Assembly: GCF_030649675.1 (NCBI RefSeq)
Contig: NZ_JAUTDR010000001.1
Span: 186,001-250,000, forward strand
Length of the DNA stretch: 64,000 bases
Source of the DNA: Haliea sp. E1-2-M8
Lineage (GTDB): Bacteria > Pseudomonadota > Gammaproteobacteria > Pseudomonadales > Halieaceae
Direction of reading: 5' to 3'
Shown one piece after another: positions 54,592 to 62,994 of the stretch; position 1 is the stretch's first letter, and every line of letters starts with the position of its first letter. A program made the translations under genes and the position numbers. The notes beneath the pieces were generated by a model. The model saw only the letters and a program-made list of their open reading frames with translations. It was not told the origin of the DNA and searched no databases.

Positions 54592-56096
54592 AAAAAACCT
54601 TGGGTATTGCCATCGCCGCGGTGCTGCTGATCGCCGGCGGATTCTATGCCGGCCAGGCGCGCCAGCCACCGCCCACGGTGATCCAGGCGCCCGCGGCAGC
54701 CAAGGCGGCTTTTGTACCGGCGGATATTGCCCCGCCGGCCTCGGGGCCGGTGCGCACGCTGGCGACCCCGGTCAGCGGTGAACTGATCCTGGTGCGCGAC
54801 GGCGAGTCTATCCAGGCGGCAATCAGCGAGGCGGCCCCGGGCGCGGTGATCAGGGTGCTGCCCGGCACCTACCGGGAGACCGTCTACATCGACAAGGACA
54901 ATATCACTCTGTCCGGGGTGATCGAGCGCGGCGCCTATCCGGTGCTGGACGGTGAGGGTTTCCGCAACGATGCGGTCCTGTACTCGGGTAACGGCGTGAC
55001 CATTGAAAACCTGTACATCACCCGGTACAAGGGCAACGGCATCATGGGCCAGGCGGGCAACAACTACATCATCCGCAACAACATCGTTGTCGATACCGGC
55101 GTCTACGGGATCTTCCCCCAGCTGGGGAAGAACGGCATCGTTGCCCACAATGTCGTCTCCGGCATCGAGGATGCCGCGATCTACATCGGCATGTCGGACA
55201 ATGTCGATGTGGTATTCAACGAAGTGTTCGAGAGCGTGGCCGGCATTGAGATCGAAAACAGCCGCGGCGCACTGGTGGAAGGGAATTATGTCTACAACAA
55301 CACCGGCGGTATCCTCGCGTTCATCACTCCCGGCCTGCCGATCAAGACCTGCGGCGATGTGATCATCCGCAACAACTTCATTTCCGGGAACAACCACGAG
55401 AACTTTGCCATTCCCGGTTCGCTGGTATCGAATATTCCGCCCGGCACCGGGGTGCTGGTGATGGCCTGCGACGATGTGATGCTGGAGGGCAACATCATCA
55501 CCAACAACGATTCCGTCGGTATAACCTTCACCGATTTTTCCCTGGCCTCCAATGCCGCAGTGGATCCAGAATCGGACCCCTACCCGAACCGCCCGGTGAT
55601 CCTCAACAACATCATGCTCAACAACGGCGGCAACCCGGCACCGGTTGTGCGGGCAATTCTCGCAGCCATGCTGGAGACCCGGGGCCCGGATATTATCGAC
55701 ACGGTGGGCATGGACGACGGCTGTATCCTGAATCCGGAGCGCTTCCGCACTATCGGCCTTGGCCAGTACGGGGACTGCGCGTTCGATACCACCGCCAACG
55801 TTGCAACCTACACCTTGCCGGAACCGGTGCCGGCCCGGGACCTCGCCGACGCGGATACCGGGCGCCTGGTGTACTACGGCATCTGCGCCGGCTGCCATGC
55901 CTATAATTCCAGACTCATCGGCCCGCCGGTGCAGGTAGTGCAGGCGCTATATATGGATGATCCCGAGGGCATTGCGGCCTATATTGCTGACCCGGAACGC
56001 AAGCGGCCGGATTATCCGGAGATGCCACCGCAGGCGCACCTGGATGCGGCTACACGTCTTGCCGCCGCCGAGTTCATGTTGCAGCTGGAGAACTGA
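54588..56096 (+). CDS. right-handed beta-helix protein fused to a cytochrome c domain
   Basis: 502 residues. N-terminal membrane/signal segment (to about 22), proline/alanine linker to about 58, a parallel beta-helix (about 65-380) with repeated NN...I.NN turns (IIRNNIVVDT, VVFNEVFES, IEIENSRGALVEGNYVYNN, VILNNIMLNN), then a cytochrome c domain (about 415-502) with CAGCH at 433-437 and a Met in PEMPP (479). No lipobox. Resembles a known family of beta-helix proteins of unknown function that pair with haem or uncharacterised partners. Starts 4 bases inside the MauG-like gene, so the three genes form one operon. Confidence 0.85.
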   Translation: MKKTLGIAIAAVLLIAGGFYAGQARQPPPTVIQAPAAAKAAFVPADIAPPASGPVRTLATPVSGELILVRDGESIQAAISEAAPGAVIRVLPGTYRETVYIDKDNITLSGVIERGAYPVLDGEGFRNDAVLYSGNGVTIENLYITRYKGNGIMGQAGNNYIIRNNIVVDTGVYGIFPQLGKNGIVAHNVVSGIEDAAIYIGMSDNVDVVFNEVFESVAGIEIENSRGALVEGNYVYNNTGGILAFITPGLPIKTCGDVIIRNNFISGNNHENFAIPGSLVSNIPPGTGVLVMACDDVMLEGNIITNNDSVGITFTDFSLASNAAVDPESDPYPNRPVILNNIMLNNGGNPAPVVRAILAAMLETRGPDIIDTVGMDDGCILNPERFRTIGLGQYGDCAFDTTANVATYTLPEPVPARDLADADTGRLVYYGICAGCHAYNSRLIGPPVQVVQALYMDDPEGIAAYIADPERKRPDYPEMPPQAHLDAATRLAAAEFMLQLEN

Positions 56097-56105
56097 ATTG
56101 GAGCG

Positions 56106-56145
56106 AGTGCTCAAACCACCTGAATTATCAGTTGGTTTGAGCACT
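56106..56145. repeat. long hairpin (13-bp perfect stem)
   Basis: AGTGCTCAAACCA and TGGTTTGAGCACT (56106-56118, 56133-56145), with an inner CTGA/TCAG stem in the 14-base loop. Starts 10 bases after the stop of the beta-helix gene. No T-run follows. May be a transcript end structure or a REP-like element. Confidence 0.65.
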
Positions 56146-56259
56146 TGACCCTTGCGACAGATCAAAAAATAGACATTGCGCCTGCCGTTATTACGCCTAC
56201 ACTTAAGCTGCGGTACCCGTTCAACTACCAGAGTGATAACGACCATGTTGGAGAAAGAA

Positions 56260-56859
56260 ATGGCCCAGGCTGTGAAGATGGCAGAGCAGGCAAACAAGAA
56301 AGTCGTGCAGCTGCAGAAGCAGCTGTTGTCGGAAACAGAAAAGGCACATGCCAGGGTCAAGGCTGACCTGACCGCTGCCCGGAAAAAACATACTTCCGCC
56401 AACACGCGCCTGAAGAAAGCGCGCAATTCCTTTCGCGGCAAAGCCAACAGCGCCAGCCAGAAGCATATCGAAGACCTGGTAACGCAAGTGCAGGATCTGG
56501 CGGAGTCAGTCGCGAAGATCGCCAAGACTGCCTACAGCTCCTTCGAGAAGCTGCTGCCGATTCAGGCAGATCTGGCGCTGGAGTCCCGCAGGGCTGAAGC
56601 GGCGGACAAGGCGGCATCAATGGTCGAGAAGGCCGCTGATCGTCGCAGCAAGATCCAGCATTCAGCAGCCGGGAAAAAAGGGGCAGCGGTGACAAACGCA
56701 GCGGCCAAGAAATCGGCAGCCAAAAAGAAAACGGCAGCCAAGAAATCGGCAGCCAAAAAGAAAGCGGCCCCGAAGAAGAAAGCAGCTCCGAAGAAAAAGG
56801 CGGCGCCGAAAAAGGCAGCGGCGAAAAAGACCAAGGCCGCCCCGGCGAAATCCAGCTGA
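56260..56859 (+). CDS. histone-H1/AlgP-like lysine-alanine-rich protein
   Basis: 199 residues. N-terminal 150 residues are a coiled-coil (VKMAEQANKKVVQLQKQLLSETEKA...); the last 60 residues are nearly all Ala, Lys and Pro with AAKK and APKKK repeats. The architecture is that of AlgP/AlgR3 and H1-like proteins that bind DNA non-specifically. GGAG at 56250 sits 6 bases before ATG 56260; an earlier in-frame ATG at 56245 is possible. Confidence 0.82.
   Translation: MAQAVKMAEQANKKVVQLQKQLLSETEKAHARVKADLTAARKKHTSANTRLKKARNSFRGKANSASQKHIEDLVTQVQDLAESVAKIAKTAYSSFEKLLPIQADLALESRRAEAADKAASMVEKAADRRSKIQHSAAGKKGAAVTNAAAKKSAAKKKTAAKKSAAKKKAAPKKKAAPKKKAAPKKAAAKKTKAAPAKSS
56698..56850. repeat. Lys/Ala/Pro low-complexity repeat region
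   Basis: Imperfect repeats of GCAGCCAAGAAATCG and CCGAAGAAGAAAGC type in the AlgP-like gene; a place for copy-number slippage. Confidence 0.7.
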
Positions 56860-56907
56860 GGCGTTGACAGATTAGCTACACCACTCGCAAAGAAGTGGTA
56901 TAGCTGT

Positions 56908-58038
56908 TCAGTTCGCCGGCGGCACCTCAGCCGGCCACACCTCAGCCGGCCGCACCCGCAGCAGGGCGCCGTCTTCGGCATCCGTAAGCAGGTAGATGAA
57001 ACCATCTGCTCCGGTGCGGACATCGCGGATGCGCGCGTCCAGTTCACTGAACAAGGCAACTTCATTGCTCACCTGGCCGTCTTGCAGGGTAAGCAGCCTT
57101 ACCTCCTTGTCCACCAGCGCACCGACCAGCAGCTTGCCATGCCAGGCGGGAAACTGGTCGCCGTCATACCAGGTCATTCCCGAAGGCGCGATGCTGGGTA
57201 CCCACACGTGCAGGGGCGCAACCATTCCCGGCAGCTCATTGAAAGGTGAGACATAGGCGCCACTGTAGTCAACGCCATGGGTTGCCAGGGGCCAGCCGTA
57301 ATTGTTACCCGCTTGCAGCAGGTTGACCTCATCGCCCCCCTTGGGGCCGTGCTCGTGCAGGTACACCGCGCCGGAATCGCCGGCGGCAACCAGGCCCTGG
57401 GGGTTGCGGTGCCCCAGGGTCCAGACCCGCTCGCTACCGGGCTCACTGAAGGGGTTGTCTGCCGGTACGCTGCCGTCATCCATGATGCGCAGCACCTTGC
57501 CCAGCTCACTGACCGGGTTCTGGGCCTGTTCGCGAAAATCAAAGCCATCGCCGGTGGTGAGCAGCAGGCTGTTGTCCGGCAGGAACAGCATGCGGCCGCC
57601 ATAGTGCTGGGCGGTGTTCTTCTTGTCCGCCACCCACAGGATGTCACTGCCATCCAGCAGCGCATTGCCCTCCAGCCGGCCGCGCCAGACGGCGGTGCCG
57701 TTGGCGCCCCGGTCACCCCGGGCATAGGCGAGGTACAGCAGCCGGTTAAGCGCAAACTCCGGGTGCAGCACAACATCGAAAAAACCGCCCTGGCCGGCCA
57801 GCCAGGTGGAGGGCACCCCGCTGATTTCCTCGCGGCGGCTGCCATCGGCACTGATGTGCAGCAGCTTGCCGCGACGCTCGGTGACCAGCAGGCTGCCATC
57901 GGGAAGTTGGGCGACAGACCACGGGTGGTGCAGGCCACTTGCTACCGTTTCCAGTTGGTAGTCTGGCGCCGCGACCGCCAGGCCAGCCACAAGGAATATT
58001 GCGGCCAGAGCGTGACGGAGTATCGCTATCGCATTCAT
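56908..58038 (-). CDS. periplasmic PQQ-dependent aldose sugar dehydrogenase (YliI-type)
   Basis: 376 residues from ATG 58038 (AAGGAAAA site). Signal peptide to about 22 (AVAAP). Six-blade beta-propeller of the glucose/sorbosone dehydrogenase family: HPWSVAQLPDGSLLVTERRGKLLHI, GGRMLFLPDNSLLLTTGDGFDF, LGHRNPQGLV, HEHGPKGGDEVNLLQAGNNYGWP. The catalytic base His and Ca/PQQ Arg positions are present in these motifs. Predicted to oxidise aldoses outside the cytoplasm; electron acceptor may be a cytochrome. No PQQ-synthesis gene is in the window. Confidence 0.88.
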   Translation of the reverse strand: MNAIAILRHALAAIFLVAGLAVAAPDYQLETVASGLHHPWSVAQLPDGSLLVTERRGKLLHISADGSRREEISGVPSTWLAGQGGFFDVVLHPEFALNRLLYLAYARGDRGANGTAVWRGRLEGNALLDGSDILWVADKKNTAQHYGGRMLFLPDNSLLLTTGDGFDFREQAQNPVSELGKVLRIMDDGSVPADNPFSEPGSERVWTLGHRNPQGLVAAGDSGAVYLHEHGPKGGDEVNLLQAGNNYGWPLATHGVDYSGAYVSPFNELPGMVAPLHVWVPSIAPSGMTWYDGDQFPAWHGKLLVGALVDKEVRLLTLQDGQVSNEVALFSELDARIRDVRTGADGFIYLLTDAEDGALLRVRPAEVWPAEVPPAN

Positions 58039-58101
58039 GGGCTTTTCCTTTGCGGTTTGTGCGGTCATTATAAACAGGCACAGCGCCAGAGGTGGTCACC
58101 C

Positions 58102-58539
58102 ATGATACGTGTGCTCAAGGCATTTTTCCCCGCGGTTATTACGGCCTATATTGTTGGCTGTCTGTTGGCGACGCAGGTGGTGCTCGGCAACCTGGGGGAT
58201 ATGGGTGTTGACGTTACTCTGGCCACGCGTCTCCAGGCCAGCTTGCACGATCTCCTGGGCATGATCGCTTACCTGCTGTTGATCCTGGTGGCGTTTGTGA
58301 TTGCGATGCCGGTTGCCGCCGGTCTGGTGCGCGTTCATGTGGTGCCGGGCACCCGGGTGTTCTGGTTCACCCTGGCAGGTTTTGTCGCGCTGGTGGCACT
58401 GCACCTGATCATGCGTCAGGTGCTGGGTGTTTATCCGGTAGCTGCGGCCAGGGAGTGGGACGGATTGTTGCTGCAGGGGCTCGCCGGTGCCGTTGGCGGG
58501 TTCCTCTACAGCGTCATCAGCAGCAGTGGCCGCCGCTGA
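58102..58539 (+). CDS. small four-helix membrane protein, unknown function
   Basis: 145 residues, ATG with AGAGG 9 bases before. Four hydrophobic segments (8-30, 50-75, 87-108, 122-140). Reads FPAVITAYIVGCLLATQVVLGNLG. Not recognised. Convergent with hemN, whose stop is 3 bases from its own stop, and divergent from the sugar dehydrogenase across 63 bases. Confidence 0.65.
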   Translation: MIRVLKAFFPAVITAYIVGCLLATQVVLGNLGDMGVDVTLATRLQASLHDLLGMIAYLLLILVAFVIAMPVAAGLVRVHVVPGTRVFWFTLAGFVALVALHLIMRQVLGVYPVAAAREWDGLLLQGLAGAVGGFLYSVISSSGRR

Positions 58540-58541
58540 TT

Positions 58542-59963
58542 CTAGATAATGCGCGAGAAGCGGTTGCCGGACAGTTGGCTGGGGTCGATGTAGGCGTCGA
58601 ACTCCATGCAGATGCGCCGCACCAGCAGGCGCCCGGCCGGCAGCACTGCAATGCCACCGGCGGATAGCGCCAGCAGGCCATCCGCCGCAAGCGCGGGCAA
58701 GCGTTCGAGTTCGGCGCTGAAATAGTCCGCGAAACGAATCCCGAATTGTTCCTCGATGGCCTGGTAGTCCAGGGCAAAATTGCAGATCAATTCGTTGATG
58801 ACGGCCCTGCGGATAATGTCGTCGCGACTGAGTGTGATCCGTTTCGCCAGCGGCAGCTTGCCCGCCGTGATGGCGGCGGTATAGGACGGCTCATCCTTGA
58901 AATTCTGGAAATGGTTATTGCCCAGGGCATTGATGGCGGAGACGCCGAAGGCCAACAGTTCGCAGTCCTTGTGGGTGGAATAGCCCTGGAAGTTGCGGTG
59001 CAGGGTGCCCTGCATCTGCGCCAGGGCCAGCTCGTCACCCGGCCGGGCAAAGTGGTCCATGCCAATGTATTCGTAACCCTCCTGCAACAACCGGTCTATG
59101 CTCTGCTGCAGGATTGCCAGCTTGACTCCGGCCGCGGGCAGCTGGCTTTCGTCAATCTGGCGCTGGGTCTTGAATAATTGCGGCATGTGCGCGTAGTTGA
59201 ACAGTGACAGTCGGTCCGGCTGCAGGCGGATAACCTGGTCCAGGGTGCGGGCGAAGGAGTGTTCGCTCTGCAGCGGCAGGCCGTAGATCAGGTCCATGCT
59301 GAGGGACTTGAAGCCCGAGGTGCGGATCTCCGCCACCAGTGCCGCGACTTCTGCAACATTGTTGAAGCGGTTGACCGCCTGCTGGACCTCCGGGTCGAAA
59401 TCCTGCACGCCCATGCTGAGGCGGTTGAAGCCGAGCTTGCGCAGCTGCCGGATGCGCTCGGGGGCCATGCCCCCGGGGTGGACCTCGATCGAGAACTCGC
59501 CCTCGTCGTCCGTGGCCAGGCGGAATTCCTGGCGTATGGTTGTCATCAGCGACTGCATCTCGCTGTCGCTGATGTAGGTCGGTGTGCCGCCGCCCCAGTG
59601 CAGCTGGCGCACGATCCGCTCCGGGTTGACCGCGGCGGCCTGCAGCTCGATTTCCCGGTGCAGGAACCGCAAATAGTCGCTGGCCCGCTGGCGGTTGGCG
59701 GTGACGATTTTGTTGCAAGCGCAGTAGTAGCAAACTGTATTGCAGAAGGGGATATGAAAATACAGCGACAGGGGTGCGCTTACTTCATTGCTGGCGGTTA
59801 TCGCCTCGCGCCACTGCGTTTCGCTGACATCGTCCCGAAACTGGGCGGCGGTCGGGTAGGAGGTGTAGCGTGGGCCGGCCAGGTTGTAGCGCGCGATCAA
59901 GGCCGGGTCCCACAGCGATGCGGTGGTCAGTTCCCGGGTCGGGGCTGCGTTTGGGGATGCCAT
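58542..59963 (-). CDS. hemN: oxygen-independent coproporphyrinogen III oxidase
   Basis: Radical-SAM enzyme making protoporphyrinogen IX without oxygen. 473 residues; Fe-S motif CNTVCYYCAC (CxxxCxxC with the following Cys), HWGGGTPTYISDSEMQ, SIEVHPGG, GFNRLSMGVQDFDPEVQQAVNR, and the C-terminal HemN extension with NYAHMPQLFKTQRQI. HemN rather than HemW because of the TSYPTA N-terminal and C-terminal domain. A possible FNR/Anr site lies 59 bases before the start. Confidence 0.94.
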   Translation of the reverse strand: MASPNAAPTRELTTASLWDPALIARYNLAGPRYTSYPTAAQFRDDVSETQWREAITASNEVSAPLSLYFHIPFCNTVCYYCACNKIVTANRQRASDYLRFLHREIELQAAAVNPERIVRQLHWGGGTPTYISDSEMQSLMTTIRQEFRLATDDEGEFSIEVHPGGMAPERIRQLRKLGFNRLSMGVQDFDPEVQQAVNRFNNVAEVAALVAEIRTSGFKSLSMDLIYGLPLQSEHSFARTLDQVIRLQPDRLSLFNYAHMPQLFKTQRQIDESQLPAAGVKLAILQQSIDRLLQEGYEYIGMDHFARPGDELALAQMQGTLHRNFQGYSTHKDCELLAFGVSAINALGNNHFQNFKDEPSYTAAITAGKLPLAKRITLSRDDIIRRAVINELICNFALDYQAIEEQFGIRFADYFSAELERLPALAADGLLALSAGGIAVLPAGRLLVRRICMEFDAYIDPSQLSGNRFSRII

Positions 59964-60021
59964 GGCGATCTGCCTGCACGGGTAATGGCATTCAGTCTAC
60001 CGCGGCGGCCCCCCGCGACTG

Positions 60022-60035
60022 TTGACCTGCGTCAA
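60022..60035. promoter_or_regulatory. candidate FNR/Anr box for hemN
   Basis: TTGACCTGCGTCAA, a perfect TTGAC-N4-GTCAA palindrome. The canonical site is TTGAT-N4-ATCAA, so this variant differs at one base per half; Anr sites of Pseudomonas hemN vary similarly. Confidence 0.5.
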
Positions 60036-60050
60036 GCCAAAGGCCGACTC

Positions 60051-62903
60051 TCAGGGTCTGCGCGGCAGGCCGGGCCGGGCCGCTCCCCCGGCGGTGGCGG
60101 TGGCGGCATCGGGCAGGCTGATCAGGTAGTCGGCCGGGAACTCGATATTATCCCGATTGCGGTCCAGATTGATCTCGGCCGGCTGGTCCGTGGTCAGCCA
60201 GGCGCCGCAGGCCTCGCCGGCATCACAGATAAACAGGTCATTGTCCGCATCGGAGCCGGCGAAAACCAGGTAACGTCCAGCCGCCAGCGCGGGGAAACTG
60301 AATTCGTAGCGGCCATCGCGAGCCCTGACTGCAGTCTGCTCCACCGCATCATCCAGTGCCGGGTCGAACACCAGGATGTACAGCACCCCCACGTCTGCCA
60401 CCGCCGCATTGCCTGCCGAGACCAGTACCCGGATCTGCAGACTGTTGGCACTGGAGCGTGCCGTAACCTTGGCGGCATAAAGGCCGTCGCCCAGTTGCCC
60501 GCGATCCACCGTCAGCCGGTAGCGGCCCAGGCCCTGGCCGTCGACCTCCGCGGCGCTGACCTGTAACCATGGTACGTCGCTGTCCACCCCGGTGACCCGC
60601 AGCTCGCCGCTGCCAGCATTGCTCAGGAACAGGGTCAGGGTGTCCAGGCTGGTGCCGAAATTCAGATTGAGGCTGGATGCCTGCAGCGACGCCGGTGCGA
60701 CAAATTCCGCGCCGATACTCTCCAACGCTGCCTCCACCGCCCGGCGCGCGTTGATCAGGCCGTAGCCATAGAGATCATCGCGGCCCGGCGCACCCAGATC
60801 ATCGGTCAGGCGACCGCTCTGGAGCAGGGTTGTCAGCTGCGCCGGGGTGAGGTCCGGGTTGATGCTTTTCATCAGCGCGATGACGCCGGAGACATGGGGA
60901 GCGGCCATCGAGGTGCCGCTAAGGAATACATAGGCATACTCAAGCGTGGAGTCGGTCGCGCTGCCGCCAGTACTGAGCACGCCGTCGGGATAGCCGTCGC
61001 CGTTGACATCGGGGCCGCTGTCACCGCCCGGCGCGGCGAGGTCGATGGTAGTTCCGCGGTTGCTGTAGCTGGTTATCTGGCGCTGGATGTCGACAGCCGA
61101 CACCGAAATCACACTGTCGTAGGCTGCGGGATACCCCGGAGCACTGCTCGCCTCGTTGCCCGCAGAGCTGACCGCGAAGACGCCCGCCTGGCGCAGATCC
61201 CGGTATAGCTGCTGGTTGATCTGGCTGAAGCCCTCTCCGCCGAGGCTTAAGTTGACGATGTCGGCGCGCCGTGCCGGCACGGTGCCGGAGTCGTTGGGCA
61301 GCCCGGCGGCAAAGCGCACTGCCTGGGCGACATCGTAGGAGGTGCCACCGCTGGCACCCAGGGCGCGCAGGGGCATGACCCGGGTATCCCAGGCGACCCC
61401 GACCACGCCTATGCCGTTGTTACCCCGGGCGGCAATGGTGCCGGCCACGTGGGTGCCGTGGAAGCTGCTGGCAGCGGGGTTCTCGCGGTCGCCGGGGTCC
61501 GCGGGGTTGGGGTCGATGCCGTTGCCGTCCCCGGCTGTCGTGCGGTCCCGGACAAAGTCATAGCCGGGCACCAGTTGCCCCGCAAGATCGGGGTGACCCG
61601 CCAGGATGCCGGTGTCCACCACCGCGACGATCACGCCCGGGTCCCCGGTGGTTACGTCCCAGGCAGCCGGCAGAGAAATCAGGGGGTAGTGCCAATGCAG
61701 GTGGTAAGCGCTGTCATTGGGCTGCAGGGATGCCCGCACCCGGTAGTTGGGTTCAGCCCAGCGCACCCCGGGTGTGCGCCGCAGCGACTTGATGCTGAGC
61801 AGCGTCTCCCAGCGTTGCTGTTGCGTCGAGTCGCTGAACTGTTGCCTGCGGTCAGCAGCGGTGCCAAGGCGGCGCTGTAGCGCCTGGCCGGCCCGCAGCG
61901 CCAGCAGACGTGCCCGGCCCCGGGCACCGGCGCGCTGCTCCATGCCCATCTGGTGGGCCAGGTCCTCCAGCGGCTGCCCCGGTTGCTCTGCCGCCGCATC
62001 GAGGTACTCGACCACGATTTCTCCGGGGATGATTTCAGGCCGTTGCCGGGTGCCTTCCAGCGCCTGGTTGCCGACCGCCAGAATGTAGTTGGTGGCATCG
62101 GTGAAGGCGGTGACATTGACGATCCAGCTGCCGCTGCCGGGCGCGGTCACGGTTTCGATTTCCCCGGTTTCGACGGAGAAGTCGACGATCTCTCCCTGCT
62201 CCGAATAGAGATAGAGGTCCGCATCCGCGGTCTCGAAGTCGGCGACCAGCAGTGTGACCGACTGGCCCTCGAACAGTTCCAGGCGGTAGTAGTCGTCGAT
62301 GTCGCCGATTGTCTGCGAGCGTCCCTCGGCGCCCGTGCCCGGCTGGTTGACATAGCCCCCGAGAGTGATCGGATTGGCCAGGGCCAGGGCCTGGGCCGTG
62401 GCCAGGGTGTCGTTGGGGCTGTAGAGGTTGGCGGGGTCGTTGGTGTCGCCGTCCACGGCCTGGTTGGCAGACGCCAGCACGCTGCCGCTGAGGCTGAACG
62501 TCACGCCGCCGGCGCTGCCGGCAACGACCACACTGGCGCTGCGGCTCGCCTCGGCGCCAGCATTGTCCGCGACGGTCAGGGAGAAGGCGAGGGTAGTGTC
62601 GCCGTTGACACTGGGGGCGGTGAAGCTGGCCCGGGCGCTGGTGCTGCCCGCCAATTCCACATCCGGCCCCTCAACCTGCTGCCACTGGTAGCTGACGATA
62701 CTGCCATCGCTGTCGCTGGAGCCGCTGCCATCCAGGGTCACGGTGGCACCGATGTCGACGGATGCGGGCGCGGAGATGTCGGCGATGGGTGGCTGGTTGG
62801 GCGGGGGTGGCGTCGAACTGCCGCCGCCTCCGCCGCCACAGGCGGACAGAGTGAGGATCAGGAGCAGCGCCAATGGCGGGAGGTTGTGGTGACTGACCAG
62901 CAT
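60051..62903 (-). CDS. S8 subtilisin-like protease, outer lipoprotein with PKD-like domain
   Basis: 950 residues from ATG 62903. Lipoprotein signal with LSAC lipobox (Cys22), Gly/Pro linker, PKD-like domain (about 38-130), a pre-peptidase C-terminal-like domain (about 180-285, DDYYRLELFEGQSVTLLV), an inhibitor-like pro-region (about 290-390), and the peptidase S8 domain (about 415-700) with Asp430 (VVDTG), His482 (FHGTHVAGT), Asn583 (AGNE) and Ser665 (GTSMAAPH), all present. C-terminal beta domains follow. Hydrolyses protein outside the cell or at its surface. Lgt at 9.8 kb would modify Cys22. A longer 5' frame to 63011 lies in the REP-like element and is not used. Confidence 0.92.
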   Translation of the reverse strand: MLVSHHNLPPLALLLILTLSACGGGGGGSSTPPPPNQPPIADISAPASVDIGATVTLDGSGSSDSDGSIVSYQWQQVEGPDVELAGSTSARASFTAPSVNGDTTLAFSLTVADNAGAEASRSASVVVAGSAGGVTFSLSGSVLASANQAVDGDTNDPANLYSPNDTLATAQALALANPITLGGYVNQPGTGAEGRSQTIGDIDDYYRLELFEGQSVTLLVADFETADADLYLYSEQGEIVDFSVETGEIETVTAPGSGSWIVNVTAFTDATNYILAVGNQALEGTRQRPEIIPGEIVVEYLDAAAEQPGQPLEDLAHQMGMEQRAGARGRARLLALRAGQALQRRLGTAADRRQQFSDSTQQQRWETLLSIKSLRRTPGVRWAEPNYRVRASLQPNDSAYHLHWHYPLISLPAAWDVTTGDPGVIVAVVDTGILAGHPDLAGQLVPGYDFVRDRTTAGDGNGIDPNPADPGDRENPAASSFHGTHVAGTIAARGNNGIGVVGVAWDTRVMPLRALGASGGTSYDVAQAVRFAAGLPNDSGTVPARRADIVNLSLGGEGFSQINQQLYRDLRQAGVFAVSSAGNEASSAPGYPAAYDSVISVSAVDIQRQITSYSNRGTTIDLAAPGGDSGPDVNGDGYPDGVLSTGGSATDSTLEYAYVFLSGTSMAAPHVSGVIALMKSINPDLTPAQLTTLLQSGRLTDDLGAPGRDDLYGYGLINARRAVEAALESIGAEFVAPASLQASSLNLNFGTSLDTLTLFLSNAGSGELRVTGVDSDVPWLQVSAAEVDGQGLGRYRLTVDRGQLGDGLYAAKVTARSSANSLQIRVLVSAGNAAVADVGVLYILVFDPALDDAVEQTAVRARDGRYEFSFPALAAGRYLVFAGSDADNDLFICDAGEACGAWLTTDQPAEINLDRNRDNIEFPADYLISLPDAATATAGGAARPGLPRRP

Positions 62904-62917
62904 GGTGGCCTCTCGGA

Positions 62918-62971
62918 GGGTCAGGTCCCGCATTGTTGCATCCTCTGATGCAACAATGCGAGACCTGACCC
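62918..62971. repeat. REP-like inverted repeat
   Basis: Arms of 25 bases (62918-62942 and 62947-62971) with one mismatch and loop CTCT. The arm contains GGGTCAGGTC, CATTGTTGCA. The outer sequence on the minus strand reads GTGGGGTCAGGTCTCGCA, like extragenic palindromes mobilised by REP-associated tyrosine transposases. It lies in the 91-base gap between two same-strand genes. Confidence 0.7.
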
Positions 62972-62994
62972 CACTTTCACATGCCCGGGTGTGC

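Noticed and set aside
56698-56850. Possible CRISPR or satellite array
   Set aside because: The repeats are unequal, have no spacers and translate in frame to Lys/Ala/Pro units of a coding gene.
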